NCBI GenBank assembly: GCA_964421815.1 | Contig: CAYQYT010000010.1 | Span: forward strand, 7,976-71,975 | Direction of reading: 5' to 3' | Length of the DNA: 64,000 bases | DNA from: DTU089 sp964421815 | GTDB taxonomy: Bacteria > Bacillota > Clostridia > Oscillospirales > Acutalibacteraceae | Shown: positions 16,518 through 25,383 of the stretch, in pieces | How positions within the stretch are numbered: position 1 is the stretch's first letter | How the letters are laid out: every line of letters starts with the position of its first letter | Made by a program: the position numbers and the translations under genes | Notes under the pieces: generated by a model | Database searches by the model: none | The model's input: the letters and a program-made list of their open reading frames with translations, nothing else | What the model was told of the DNA's origin: nothing

Positions 16518-17246
16518 TTAATTACATAACTTATCAATATATCCGAGGGCATCGGAAAGCCCCCCTATTTCGTCAATCAACCCTTCCGCAACAGCCTCTT
16601 CACCGTCTAAAACAGTTCCGAAATCGGTTACAAGCTGTTCGTTGTTAAGCATCAATTCTTTGAATCTTTCCTCGCTGATTTTTGAATTTCTTGTAACAAA
16701 CTTCAAAACACGGTCTTCCATTTTTTTTAAATACAAAAGGGACTGAGGAACGCCGATAATAAGCCCGTTCATTCTCACGGGATGGACAGTCATTGAAGCG
16801 GTGGGTACAATAAAGGAATGATTTGTACTGACCGCCAAAGGAATACCGATTGAATGACTCCCCCCGAGAACCAATGACACGGTGGGCTTGCTCATACCGG
16901 CAACAAGTTCCGCAATGGCAAGACCCGCCTCAATATCTCCGCCGACTGTATTAAGTATCAGTAAAAGACCCGAAATGTCATCATTTTCCTCAACAGCAAC
17001 AAGACGAGGAATAACGTGTTCATATTTTGTGACCTTTGTATTTTGAGGAAGATTATAATGACCCTCAATTTGACCGATTACTGTTAGGCAATGAATATAT
17101 TTATCGTTGTGACAAATTGTTACACTGCCGTCATGTTCTTGATCGGTACTATCTGAAACAGCACCGGTTTCTTCGGAATCAGCGTTTTCAACTTCATTTG
17201 GGTTGGGTGCCGTAAAAGCAAGATATTTATACTGTTCGTTATACAT
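16518..17246 (-). CDS. ClpP/TepA-like serine protease
   Basis: A 242-residue member of the ClpP/crotonase-fold proteases, closest to Bacillus TepA (YmfB). The conserved parts are LLLILNTVGGDIEAGLAIAE, the nucleophile region GGSHSIGIP with the likely catalytic Ser132, and MTVHPVRMNG with His155. The first 45 residues are an acidic, low-complexity extension rich in Ser/Glu/Asp. It has no signal peptide. TepA was linked to protein translocation or sporulation in Bacillus and is encoded next to spoIIIE, as here with ftsK two genes downstream. It is the first gene of the operon. Confidence 0.85.
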   Translation of the reverse strand: MYNEQYKYLAFTAPNPNEVENADSEETGAVSDSTDQEHDGSVTICHNDKYIHCLTVIGQIEGHYNLPQNTKVTKYEHVIPRLVAVEENDDISGLLLILNTVGGDIEAGLAIAELVAGMSKPTVSLVLGGSHSIGIPLAVSTNHSFIVPTASMTVHPVRMNGLIIGVPQSLLYLKKMEDRVLKFVTRNSKISEERFKELMLNNEQLVTDFGTVLDGEEAVAEGLIDEIGGLSDALGYIDKLCN

Positions 17247-17317
17247 TAATCAATCACCGATTGTTAGTATAACCCAAAATAACCGAATTAAGAGTATCGC
17301 GCCATTACAATTTATAT

Positions 17318-17346
17318 ATAATAGCACAATAAACAAAAAAGTGCAA
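17318..17346 (-). promoter_or_regulatory. Promoter of the tepA-like/uppP/ftsK operon
   Basis: TTGCAC (17346-17341) and an extended -10 TGCTATTAT (TATTAT at 17323-17318) with 17 bp spacing, divergent from the acn promoter. Confidence 0.65.
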
Positions 17347-17389
17347 GATTTGTCGAGATATATTTATGTTTATTATTTATACTTATTCA

Positions 17390-17418
17390 TTGACAAAATA
17401 CTAAAAAAATAATACAAT
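17390..17418 (+). promoter_or_regulatory. Promoter of the acn-icd-rex operon
   Basis: TTGACA (17390-17395) and TACAAT (17413-17418) with an ideal 17-bp spacer, 41 bp upstream of the acn start. Confidence 0.75.
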
Positions 17419-17422
17419 AAGT

Positions 17423-17441
17423 TTGTTAAAAACTTAAACAA
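17423..17441. promoter_or_regulatory. Candidate Rex operator at acn
   Basis: TTGTTAAAAACTTAAACAA has perfect TTGTT/AACAA outer arms and matches 12 of 14 fixed positions of the clostridial Rex consensus TTGTTAA-N4-TTAACAA when aligned from the left; the right half is one base too long. It starts 5 bp after the -10 box, over the presumed transcription start, and rex is the third gene of this operon. Confidence 0.45.
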
Positions 17442-17459
17442 GTTTTGGAGGTTTAGATT

Positions 17460-19397
17460 ATGGGTCTCACTTTATGTGAAAAAATCATCAAAAACCATCT
17501 TGTTGACGGTGAGCTTGCTCCCGGTAACGAAGTGGGTATCAGAATTGACCAAACTCTTACTCAGGATGCAACCGGTACCATGGCATATCTTGAGCTTGAG
17601 GCTATGGACATTGACAGAGTAAAAACAGAGCTTTCTGTTGCGTACATTGACCATAACACATTGCAGACCGGTTTTGAAAATGCGGACGACCACAAGTTCA
17701 TTCAAAGCGTTTGTAAAAAACGCGGTGTGCGTTTTTCCCGTCCCGGTAACGGCATCTGCCACCAGGTACACCTTGAAAGATTCGGTATTCCCGGTAAAAC
17801 ACTTATCGGTTCCGACAGCCACACCCCCACGGGCGGCGGTCTCGGTATGCTTGCAATGGGTGCCGGCGGTCTTGATGTTGCGGTTGCAATGGGCGGCGGT
17901 GCATATTATATAACCGTTCCCGAAGTAATCAAAGTTAACCTTACAGGCAAACTCTCCCCCTATGTTGCCGCAAAAGACATCATTCTCGAAGTATTGAGAA
18001 TCCTCAGCGTTAAAGGCGGTGTGGGCAAGGTTATTGAGTACGGCGGCGAAGGTACAAAAACTCTCTCCGTCCCCGAAAGAGCAACAATTACTAATATGGG
18101 TGCCGAACTGGGAGCCACAACTTCCATATTCCCTTCGGACGAAATAACCTATGAGTTTATGAAGGCTCAGGGCAGGGAGGAAAATTGGATTGAACTTCTT
18201 CCCGACAGCGATGCACAGTATTCAAGAGTTATCGACATTGACCTTTGCTCTTTGAAGCCCCTTGCGGCAATGCCCCACATGCCCGATAACGTTAAATCCG
18301 TTGAAGAAATCGGCAACATTAAGGTTGACCAGGTACTTATCGGTTCCTGCACAAACTCTTCACTTCTCGATATGATGAAAGTTGCAAAAATCCTTAAGGG
18401 CAAAAAAGTGCATCCCTCTGTTTCTCTGGGTATTGCTCCAGGTTCAAAACAGGTTCTTAATATGCTCGCCCTTAACGGCGCGCTTGCCGATATGATAGAT
18501 GCGGGCGCACGAATTCTCGAAAGTGCTTGCGGTCCCTGTATCGGTATGGGTCAATCACCCTGTACCTCCGGTGTTTCCTTGCGTACTTTTAACAGAAACT
18601 TTGAGGGCAGAAGCGGTACAGCCGACGGCAAGGTTTATCTTGTAAGCCCCGAAACAGCCGCCGCGTCTGCAATTACAGGTGTTTTCACAGACCCTACAAC
18701 CTTGAAAGACGATATTTCCGTCACTCTACCCAAGACATTTATTGTTAACGACAATATGATAGAAATGCCCGCTGAAACCAAGGAAGAAGCGGCTGCCGTT
18801 GAGGTTTACTATGGTCCTAACATTAAACCCTTCCCCAAGACTTCCCCCCTTGCAGATTCAATTTCCGCAAAGGCGGTTCTCAAGGTCGAGGACAATATTA
18901 CAACGGACCACATTATGCCCGCCGGTGCAAAGATTCTCCCCTACCGTTCAAACATTCCCTACCTTTCACAGTTCTGTTTCCGTCAATGTGACGAGAACTT
19001 TGCAGAACATTGCAAGGAAGCGGGTTCGGGAATCATTATCGGCGGTAACAACTACGGACAGGGTTCTTCAAGAGAACATGCCGCACTTGTTCCCCTGTAT
19101 CTGGGAGTAAAAGCAGTTATTACCAAGTCTTTTGCGAGAATCCACAAGGCTAACCTTGTTAATGCAAGTATTCTCCCCCTTAACTTTGTTAACGAAGGAG
19201 ATTATGACAAGATTTCCGTAGGTGATGAACTTGTTCTTCCCGAAATCAAATCCGAACTTAAAGCGGGTAAAGAAATTACCCTTAAAAACATTACCAAGAA
19301 CGAAGAATACAAGCTTATTTGCGATGTTTCCGAAAGACAAATAGAAATTCTTACAGCCGGCGGATTGCTTGACTACACCAAGGAGGAAAATAAATAA
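17460..19397 (+). CDS. acn: Aconitate hydratase
   Basis: A 645-residue [4Fe-4S] enzyme that isomerises citrate to isocitrate. The cluster cysteines are visible as Cys297 (GSCTNSS) and Cys357/Cys360 (ESACGPCIGMGQSP). The small C-terminal swivelling domain has the GSSREHAAL active-site segment. The length of about 640 residues fits the monomeric mitochondrial/archaeal-like aconitases rather than the 890-residue AcnA type. TGGAGG lies 9 bp before the ATG. Its stop overlaps the start of icd by one base. With icd it forms the oxidative half of the TCA branch that supplies 2-oxoglutarate for glutamate; no citrate synthase is in the window. Confidence 0.95.
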   Translation: MGLTLCEKIIKNHLVDGELAPGNEVGIRIDQTLTQDATGTMAYLELEAMDIDRVKTELSVAYIDHNTLQTGFENADDHKFIQSVCKKRGVRFSRPGNGICHQVHLERFGIPGKTLIGSDSHTPTGGGLGMLAMGAGGLDVAVAMGGGAYYITVPEVIKVNLTGKLSPYVAAKDIILEVLRILSVKGGVGKVIEYGGEGTKTLSVPERATITNMGAELGATTSIFPSDEITYEFMKAQGREENWIELLPDSDAQYSRVIDIDLCSLKPLAAMPHMPDNVKSVEEIGNIKVDQVLIGSCTNSSLLDMMKVAKILKGKKVHPSVSLGIAPGSKQVLNMLALNGALADMIDAGARILESACGPCIGMGQSPCTSGVSLRTFNRNFEGRSGTADGKVYLVSPETAAASAITGVFTDPTTLKDDISVTLPKTFIVNDNMIEMPAETKEEAAAVEVYYGPNIKPFPKTSPLADSISAKAVLKVEDNITTDHIMPAGAKILPYRSNIPYLSQFCFRQCDENFAEHCKEAGSGIIIGGNNYGQGSSREHAALVPLYLGVKAVITKSFARIHKANLVNASILPLNFVNEGDYDKISVGDELVLPEIKSELKAGKEITLKNITKNEEYKLICDVSERQIEILTAGGLLDYTKEENK

Positions 19398-20560
19398 TGA
19401 ACGAAATGCAAATTGAAAATGCTCTCAATAAATTCAAACAACTTCTTGTTGAGCAGGACGAAAGAAATCAGAAAATCAAAGCCACAAAGGATTTCAAGGA
19501 TTTTAAATCCCTTGATAAAATAGTTATCGGTGTGTGCGGCGGCGACGGTATCGGCCCCATTATCACAAAAGAGTCCGCAGAGGTTCTTAAATTCATTCTT
19601 AAAGATGATGTTGAAAGCGGCAAAATCGTTTTCAAATACATTGACGGTCTTACCATTGAAAACAGAGCAAAGGTTATGAAAGCTATTCCCGACGATGTTA
19701 TGGAAGAACTTAAAGCTTGCGATGTTATTCTCAAAGGCCCCACAACAACTCCCCAACAGGGCGACGGTTACCCCAATATTGAAAGCGCAAACGTAGCAAT
19801 GAGAAAAGCTCTTGATTTGTTCGCAAATGTCCGTCCCGTTAAAATACCCGAGGAAGGTATCGACTGGACATTTTTCCGTGAAAATACCGAGGGTGCTTAT
19901 GCTGTTGGCTCAAAGGGTGTTGATGTTGACGGCGAATTGGCATTCGACTTTGTTGTTACAACAACGGAAGGTACTGAGCGTATTGCAAAACTTGCTTATG
20001 AGTATGCAAGAAACAACAAAAAAGAAAGAGTTTCCATCATCACAAAGGCAAATATCATTAAAACAACCGACGGTAAATTTCTCAATCTTTGCAAAGAAAT
20101 TGCAAAGGATTATCCCGATATCATTACGGATGAATGGTATGTTGATATTACAACTGCCAAACTTGTTGATAAAAAGCGCAGAACGGATTTCAAGGTATTT
20201 GTTTTACCCAACCTTTACGGCGACATTATCACCGATGAAGCCGCTGAATTTCAAGGCGGCGTAGGTACTGCGGGTAGTGCAAACATCGGTAAAAATTATG
20301 CCATGTTCGAGGCTATTCACGGTTCCGCTCCCCGTATGGTAAAAGAGGGTCGCGGCAAGTATGCAGATCCCTGTTCCATGCTCAGAGCTTCCGTACTTCT
20401 TCTTTCACATATCGGCAAACAGGAAGAAGCCGACAAACTTGAAAAGGCACTTGACATTTGTATGATAACCGAAAAGAAAATGACCATTACGGGACGCGAT
20501 ACAGGTTGTACCTGCGAAGAATTCGGCAATTATGTAATGGAAACCCTAAAAACTCTTTAA
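19397..20560 (+). CDS. icd: Isocitrate dehydrogenase (isocitrate/isopropylmalate dehydrogenase family)
   Basis: A 387-residue beta-decarboxylating dehydrogenase that converts isocitrate to 2-oxoglutarate. It has an N-terminal helical extension of about 35 residues before the core (KIVIGVCGGDGIGPIITKES), substrate-binding residues in ANVAMRKALDLFANVRPVK, and the metal-binding region LYGDIITDEAAEFQGGVGTAGSANIG. The family member is inferred from the position after aconitase; the cofactor is likely NAD judged by the EAIHGSAP region, but this is not certain. Translation is coupled to acn through a TAATG overlap. Confidence 0.9.
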   Translation: MNEMQIENALNKFKQLLVEQDERNQKIKATKDFKDFKSLDKIVIGVCGGDGIGPIITKESAEVLKFILKDDVESGKIVFKYIDGLTIENRAKVMKAIPDDVMEELKACDVILKGPTTTPQQGDGYPNIESANVAMRKALDLFANVRPVKIPEEGIDWTFFRENTEGAYAVGSKGVDVDGELAFDFVVTTTEGTERIAKLAYEYARNNKKERVSIITKANIIKTTDGKFLNLCKEIAKDYPDIITDEWYVDITTAKLVDKKRRTDFKVFVLPNLYGDIITDEAAEFQGGVGTAGSANIGKNYAMFEAIHGSAPRMVKEGRGKYADPCSMLRASVLLLSHIGKQEEADKLEKALDICMITEKKMTITGRDTGCTCEEFGNYVMETLKTL

Positions 20561-20576
20561 AGGAATGATTATTACT

Positions 20577-21239
20577 ATGAAAGATAATAACCATAACCAA
20601 GTTTCGATTCCTGTTATAAAGCGTCTTCCCCGCTACCACAGATATCTTGAAGAACTGAAAAATATGGGAGTTGTCAGGATTTCTTCAAAAGAATTGTCGG
20701 TTCGAATGGGTCTTACCGCTTCTCAAATAAGGCAGGACTTGAACTGTTTCGGTGGCTTCGGTCAACAGGGCTACGGCTATAACATTGAACAACTCTATAA
20801 CGAAATCGGTAATATTCTCGGTTTAAATAACAAATCAAAAACAATTATGATTGGTGCCGGTAACTTAGGACATGCCATTGCCACACATATAAATTTTGAA
20901 AATCGCGGGTTCGATTTGATTGGCATTTTTGATAACAATCCCGCTGTTGTCGGGAAAAAAATCGGCGGTAAGGTTGTTATGGCTTCGGATGAACTTGAGT
21001 CATTTTGCAAAAAGGAAAAGCCCGTTGTTGCCATACTTTGCATACCTGCGGAATTTGCCGCAGAAAATGCTGACAAACTTGTATCTTTGGGAATAAAAGG
21101 TTTTTGGAATTTTACCCAATACGATCTTGTACACAGATACAAAGATATTGCAGTTGAAAATGTACATTTGGGCGACTCTCTCATGACTCTTTGTTATCAA
21201 ATAAAAGAGATAACTGATTCTTGCGAGGAAAAACAATGA
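20577..21239 (+). CDS. rex: Redox-sensing transcriptional repressor Rex
   Basis: A repressor of about 220 residues that responds to the NADH/NAD ratio. The N-terminal winged helix (IPVIKRLPRYHRYLEELKNM, then RISSKELSVRMGLTASQIRQDL) is followed by a Rossmann domain (IMIGAGNLGHAIATH) and a domain-swapped C-terminal helix. AAAGGA directly abuts the ATG at 20565, so the ATG at 20577, 12 bp away, is the more likely start. It lies 16 bp after icd and its end overlaps the next gene. Being in the operon that carries a Rex-like operator suggests autoregulation. Confidence 0.95.
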   Translation: MKDNNHNQVSIPVIKRLPRYHRYLEELKNMGVVRISSKELSVRMGLTASQIRQDLNCFGGFGQQGYGYNIEQLYNEIGNILGLNNKSKTIMIGAGNLGHAIATHINFENRGFDLIGIFDNNPAVVGKKIGGKVVMASDELESFCKKEKPVVAILCIPAEFAAENADKLVSLGIKGFWNFTQYDLVHRYKDIAVENVHLGDSLMTLCYQIKEITDSCEEKQ

Positions 21240-21907
21240 AAAAAATAATGGACATTGATATTGCCGATATCGTCCCCTTTTCCAAGGGCATTATTGTAGC
21301 AAGAAAAGACACTTTAAAAAGCGGAAAAACAAAGATTTCTTTTTTTACTTATGACGTCAAACTGGAAAGACCTACCGCAAGCACACGCGGAGCATATCTT
21401 CTTAACAAATTCGGTGAAAAATATGAAAAGATCGCTGACCAGTTAAGCGACTTCATCTATTGTGATGCGGCGGTGTTGCCCAACAAACACGTTGCAATAG
21501 CATACACAAGCGGAGAAATCGGACTTTTCAACGATAAAGGCGAGCTTTATTGGACCGGTGATTTACAGTATAAAGGATGTCCCGTAAGCGGTGTTGTTGC
21601 CGAAGGAAAATACATATGGTGTGTGGTTCCCGAAAACAACTGCATTATCAGATATTCTCCCACAACGGAAAAAATTGTACTGAGAATCGGCGGTGACTCA
21701 TCCACGGCATTTTTAAACCCGGTTTCTTTGAGTAGCTACGAGAATAAACTTTACATTTGCAACTATCAGTCGTGTAAAATTCGCACAGTCAATTTAAAAG
21801 ACTTTTCCGTTTCAGATTATAAAACCTTTGACGAACCCGTTTACAGATATATAAAAACCAATGACAGAGAGATAGTTGAACTTGAGTCCGGCGTATATAT
21901 GCTGTAA
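21236..21907 (+). CDS. Hypothetical beta-propeller-like protein
   Basis: A 223-residue protein that I cannot assign. It is rich in short beta-strand patterns with repeated aromatic-Gly turns (GEIGLFNDKGELYWTGDL, then GKYIWCVVPENNCIIRY, ENKLYICNYQSCKIRTVNL), suggesting an incomplete beta-propeller or WD-like fold. It has no signal peptide or membrane segment, so it is probably cytoplasmic. The ATG at 21236 overlaps the rex stop (ATGA) and has GAGGAA 6 bp upstream; the TTG frame start at 21221 has no ribosome site. Translational coupling to rex suggests a linked role, but there is no direct evidence. Confidence 0.7.
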   Translation: MKKIMDIDIADIVPFSKGIIVARKDTLKSGKTKISFFTYDVKLERPTASTRGAYLLNKFGEKYEKIADQLSDFIYCDAAVLPNKHVAIAYTSGEIGLFNDKGELYWTGDLQYKGCPVSGVVAEGKYIWCVVPENNCIIRYSPTTEKIVLRIGGDSSTAFLNPVSLSSYENKLYICNYQSCKIRTVNLKDFSVSDYKTFDEPVYRYIKTNDREIVELESGVYML

Positions 21908-21942
21908 TTTTCGGTTTTTTTCGACTTTTTTTGATTTACTAC

Positions 21943-21971
21943 TTTACAAATCAAACAAATAGTATTAAAAT
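21943..21971 (+). promoter_or_regulatory. Promoter of pyrR-uraA
   Basis: TTTACA (21943-21948) and TAAAAT (21966-21971) with 17 bp spacing, placed about 25 bp upstream of the PyrR-binding loop. Confidence 0.6.
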
Positions 21972-21990
21972 TGTGTAAAATAAACTTTTA

Positions 21991-22068
21991 AATTGATCCC
22001 GAGAGGTCTATAAGGTTTTCAGAACACACCACACCTTGTCGCCCCCTTGCGTCAAGGTGTTTTTTTGA
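21991..22068 (+). promoter_or_regulatory. PyrR-dependent transcription attenuator
   Basis: ATCCCGAGAGGTCT (21996-22009) matches the PyrR RNA-binding loop. It is followed by a terminator with stem 22031-22042/22049-22060, a loop of CCCCTT and seven T from 22060. In this regulation PyrR with UMP binds the loop and lets the terminator form; without UMP an antiterminator forms. It precedes pyrR and a uracil permease, the classic targets. Confidence 0.85.
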
Positions 22069-22075
22069 GGTAATT

Positions 22076-22612
22076 ATGGAATTAAAAGCCGAAATCATGG
22101 ATGAAGCCGCACTCAAGCGTTCATTGGTGCGTATTGCCCACGAAATCATCGAAAAGAATAAGGGAACGGAAAATTTAGCCCTTGTCGGTATTAAAAGACG
22201 CGGTGTGCCTTTAGCCAAAATGATTGCCGCTAACATTGAAAACATTGAAAACAAAAGTATATTCGTAGGCGAGTTAGACATCAAGCATTACCGCGATGAT
22301 TTAACTGAGGTTCACGAATTACCCGAGGTTTCCCCTCTTGATACGGTTTTTGATGTTACAGGCAAAGACATCGTTCTTGTGGATGATGTGCTCTTTACCG
22401 GTCGAACCGTAAGAGCGGCTATTGAAGCCATATTCAGTATGGGAAGACCCTCAAGTATTCAACTTGCAATTCTTGTTGACAGAGGTCACAGGGAATTACC
22501 TTTCAGGGCGGATTTCGTAGGTAAAAATGTTCCTACATCCACTTCCGAGTTAATTTCCGTTCAACTTCCGGAATATGACGGTTGTTCCTGTGTAAAACTC
22601 TATCAATTATAA
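22076..22612 (+). CDS. pyrR: PyrR bifunctional regulator/uracil phosphoribosyltransferase
   Basis: A 178-residue RNA-binding attenuation protein with the PRPP-binding motif IVLVDDVLFTGRTVRAA and the conserved basic surface around LVGIKRRGVPLAKMIA. It senses UMP/UTP versus PRPP and controls pyrimidine genes; many homologues also have weak uracil phosphoribosyltransferase activity. The ATG at 22076 is preceded by GAGG. The attenuator directly upstream supports autoregulation, and the uracil permease follows by 51 bp. Confidence 0.96.
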   Translation: MELKAEIMDEAALKRSLVRIAHEIIEKNKGTENLALVGIKRRGVPLAKMIAANIENIENKSIFVGELDIKHYRDDLTEVHELPEVSPLDTVFDVTGKDIVLVDDVLFTGRTVRAAIEAIFSMGRPSSIQLAILVDRGHRELPFRADFVGKNVPTSTSELISVQLPEYDGCSCVKLYQL

Positions 22613-22663
22613 TGGTTATTAGCCGAAAGGCTGTAATAAATTTATTTTAAAGTGGGGGTAAAT

Positions 22664-24037
22664 ATGAAACTTATTTACAACGTTGATGACAAACCCAAAT
22701 TCGGACAACTCTTGGTATTTGCAATACAGCAGTTGCTTGCTATTATGGCGGCAACATTGGTTGTACCTGTAATTACCGGTCACGGTATGAGTTCTGCTGC
22801 TGCACTTTTCGGTGCGGGCGTCGGTACACTCGTATATGTTTTATTCACTAAAAAGAAAAGCCCTGTTTTCCTCGGTTCTTCTTTTGCTTTCTTAGGTTCC
22901 ATGGCTGCTGCTTTTGCAGGTGCTTCATCAATGGCTCTGGGCTATGTAGGTCTTATTCTCGGTGCTGTTTTTGCAGGTCTTGTTTATGTAGTTATCGCTC
23001 TTCTTGTTAAGTTTGCAGGTGTTAAATGGATCAACAAGCTTATGCCGGCAGTGGTTATCGGACCCACTGTTTCAATTATCGGTCTTTCCCTTGCAGGTAA
23101 CGCAATCGGAGATCTTACAAAAGGCAGCGTAGTTATTGACGAAGTTGCTGTTGCATCGCCCCTTGTTACCGTTCTCTGCGGTATCATTACACTTCTTGTA
23201 GTTTGCCTTTCCTCCGTTTACGGCAAAAAAGCCGGTAAACTCATTCCCTTTATTTTCGGTATCCTTGCAGGTTATGCAGCAGCGGCTATATTCACAATTA
23301 TCGGTAATGCGGCTGATATTCCTGCTCTTATGGTTACAAACTTCTCACCTCTTACAAGTTTATTTGCAGACGGTGTAAAACTCAGTTCATTTATTTCCGT
23401 ACCTGATTTCACATTTGTTACGGCTCTTAAAGGTGTTGGCGAAATTAACGCTACATACGTTGCTTCAATCTTTGCCGCTTATGTACCCGTTGCTTTCGTT
23501 GTATTTGCCGAACACATTGCCGACCACAAAAACATTTCTTCCATTATCGAAAAAGACTTACTTGAAGAACCCGGTCTTACAAGAACACTTCTCGGTGACG
23601 GTGTTGGTTCAATCGTAGGTTCAATCTTCGGTGGTTGTCCCAACACAACATACGGCGAATCCGTAGGTTGCGTTGCTATTACAAAGAACGCTTCAATTTA
23701 CACAATCATCACAGCCGCAATTTTGGCTATGTTGATTTCATTCATCTCACCTTTTGTTGCGTTTGTTAATTCAATCCCCTCCTGTGTTATGGGCGGCGTT
23801 TGTATGGCTCTTTACGGTTTCATCGCTGTATCAGGTCTTAAAATGGTACAAAAGGTTGACCTTGAGGACAACAAAAATCTTTTCGTTGTATCAGCAATCC
23901 TTATTGCAGGTATCGGCGGTCTCTCATTAACATTCGGTAAAGTTACAATTACCTCTGTTGCTTGTGCTCTTATCCTCGGCATCATTCTTAATATCGTACT
24001 CGGTAAGAAGAAAACAGAAGATGTTACAGCAGAATAA
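22664..24037 (+). CDS. uraA: Uracil permease, NCS2 family
   Basis: A 457-residue membrane transporter with about 12-14 hydrophobic segments. NCS2 signatures include the N-terminal FGQLLVFAIQQLLAIMAATL, the substrate-site FAEHIADHKN and SIFGGCPNTTYGESVG (QNxG-like motif), and PAVVIGPTVSIIGLSLAG. It imports uracil with protons. The ATG at 22664 follows GGGGG by 5 bp; the GTG 12 bases upstream is inside that site. It is the second gene behind the PyrR attenuator and ends in a terminator. Confidence 0.93.
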   Translation: MKLIYNVDDKPKFGQLLVFAIQQLLAIMAATLVVPVITGHGMSSAAALFGAGVGTLVYVLFTKKKSPVFLGSSFAFLGSMAAAFAGASSMALGYVGLILGAVFAGLVYVVIALLVKFAGVKWINKLMPAVVIGPTVSIIGLSLAGNAIGDLTKGSVVIDEVAVASPLVTVLCGIITLLVVCLSSVYGKKAGKLIPFIFGILAGYAAAAIFTIIGNAADIPALMVTNFSPLTSLFADGVKLSSFISVPDFTFVTALKGVGEINATYVASIFAAYVPVAFVVFAEHIADHKNISSIIEKDLLEEPGLTRTLLGDGVGSIVGSIFGGCPNTTYGESVGCVAITKNASIYTIITAAILAMLISFISPFVAFVNSIPSCVMGGVCMALYGFIAVSGLKMVQKVDLEDNKNLFVVSAILIAGIGGLSLTFGKVTITSVACALILGIILNIVLGKKKTEDVTAE

Positions 24038-24081
24038 TTGACACAATCATATATTTAATTTATAATTAAATAAAACTAAAC

Positions 24082-24115
24082 AAGGCATTGCACTTTAATG
24101 TGTAATGCCTTTATT
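24082..24115 (+). terminator. Terminator of pyrR-uraA
   Basis: A 12-bp stem (24082-24093 with 24100-24111, one G-T pair) followed by TTTATT, 45 bp after the uraA stop. Confidence 0.8.
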
Positions 24116-24129
24116 ATGAGGGTGAACAA

Positions 24130-24984
24130 ATGAAAATTTTTAATGCAGAAAATGACAACTTTACACTAAAGGTAAAGGAAATGGGCGCGGAACTTAACTC
24201 CCTTAAATCAAAGAAAACGGGAATTGAGTACATCTGGTGCGGAGACGATTCTATTTGGTATGGTCAATCCCCCATTCTCTTTCCCATAATCGGAAGACTC
24301 CTTGATGATAAATACACATTAAACGGAAAAGAATATACAATGGCTAAGCACGGAATTGTGAGAAAAAAGCCCTTTACTTTTAAAGAAAGTACAGAGGATT
24401 CATTAACATTCGTGCAAACCGAGGATGAGGAATCTTTAAAAAATTACCCTTATGAATTTGACTTAAAAGTGACTTTCAAATTAACCGAAAAAGGCTTAAA
24501 AGTTTCCCACACCGTAACAAACAACAGTAATGAATTGATGTATTATTCCTTTGGTGCCCACCCCGCTTTCAACTGTGAAATCGGTGATTATTTGGAATTC
24601 TCCGAGGATTCAACTCTTGTTACCGAAAGAATCGACCACGAATCCATTTTAATTGATGAAAAATTTCCTGTTGAAATGGAGAACGGAAAAATCCAACTCA
24701 CCGAAACACTCTTCGACAACGATGCTCTCATTTTAAGTGATTTTAATTCCAAAAATGTTAAAATCAAAAGTAATAAGCACAACAGGGTTATCAGTTTTGA
24801 CTTTGATTCTCCTTTTTTGGGTATCTGGGCAAAGCCCAATGCCCCCTATGTATGCATTGAGCCATGGTGGGGTGTAAATGATGACTATCATAAAAAAAGT
24901 GATTTTTCACAAAAACGCGGAATTATGTCCCTTGAACCAAACAAAAGCAAAACATTTTCTTGGGAAGTGACAATTTGTGAATAA
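24130..24984 (+). CDS. Aldose 1-epimerase family protein
   Basis: A 284-residue galactose-mutarotase-like protein (beta-sandwich). It has GAELNSLKSKKTGIEYIWCG, IIGRLLDD, GIVRKKPF, the His-containing SFGAHPAFNCEIGDYLEF and, near the end, PYVCIEPWWGVND with the conserved Glu-Pro-Trp. Members of this group (LacX-like) interconvert sugar anomers or act on phosphorylated sugars. No sugar operon is adjacent, so the substrate is unknown. It has GAGGGTGAAC upstream and its own position between terminators, with DUF1292 after it. Confidence 0.85.
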   Translation: MKIFNAENDNFTLKVKEMGAELNSLKSKKTGIEYIWCGDDSIWYGQSPILFPIIGRLLDDKYTLNGKEYTMAKHGIVRKKPFTFKESTEDSLTFVQTEDEESLKNYPYEFDLKVTFKLTEKGLKVSHTVTNNSNELMYYSFGAHPAFNCEIGDYLEFSEDSTLVTERIDHESILIDEKFPVEMENGKIQLTETLFDNDALILSDFNSKNVKIKSNKHNRVISFDFDSPFLGIWAKPNAPYVCIEPWWGVNDDYHKKSDFSQKRGIMSLEPNKSKTFSWEVTICE

Positions 24985-25047
24985 TTTACAGTTGACTTAT
25001 CTTTGAAATAATATTAAAATTAAATACATAAAGGTTAAGGTGATTAT

Positions 25048-25359
25048 ATGACAGAAAATTTTGATGAAAACTACGGTCCCGATATTGTATCGGTTGTTGA
25101 CGAAGAAGGCGTGGAACACACCTTTGAAGAACTTGACAGAATCGAGACGGATGAAGGAAGATTTATTGCTCTCCTCCCCATTTACACCGAAGCTGAAGAA
25201 ATTCTCGACGGCGACGGCGAGTTGATTATTCTTTCCGTTGTTGAGGATGAAGACGGCGAAACCTATCTCGAACCCATTGAGGATGAAGAACTGTTCGATT
25301 CAATCGGAAAAATCTTTGAAGAAAGACTTGAAGATTATTTTGAGTTTGATGAAGAATAA
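25048..25359 (+). CDS. DUF1292 small acidic protein
   Basis: A 103-residue, strongly acidic protein matching DUF1292 (VSVVDEEGVEHTFEELDRIE, IALLPIYTEAEEILDGDGEL, VVEDEDGETYLEPIEDEELF). The family is widespread in Bacillota (YrzB type), usually near holliday-junction resolvase genes, and has no known function. Here it is free-standing, 63 bp after the epimerase-like gene and directly before the 6S RNA. An AAGGTTAAGGTG ribosome site precedes the ATG. Confidence 0.85.
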   Translation: MTENFDENYGPDIVSVVDEEGVEHTFEELDRIETDEGRFIALLPIYTEAEEILDGDGELIILSVVEDEDGETYLEPIEDEELFDSIGKIFEERLEDYFEFDEE

Positions 25360-25383
25360 TCTTATACTAAAATAATATAATAA

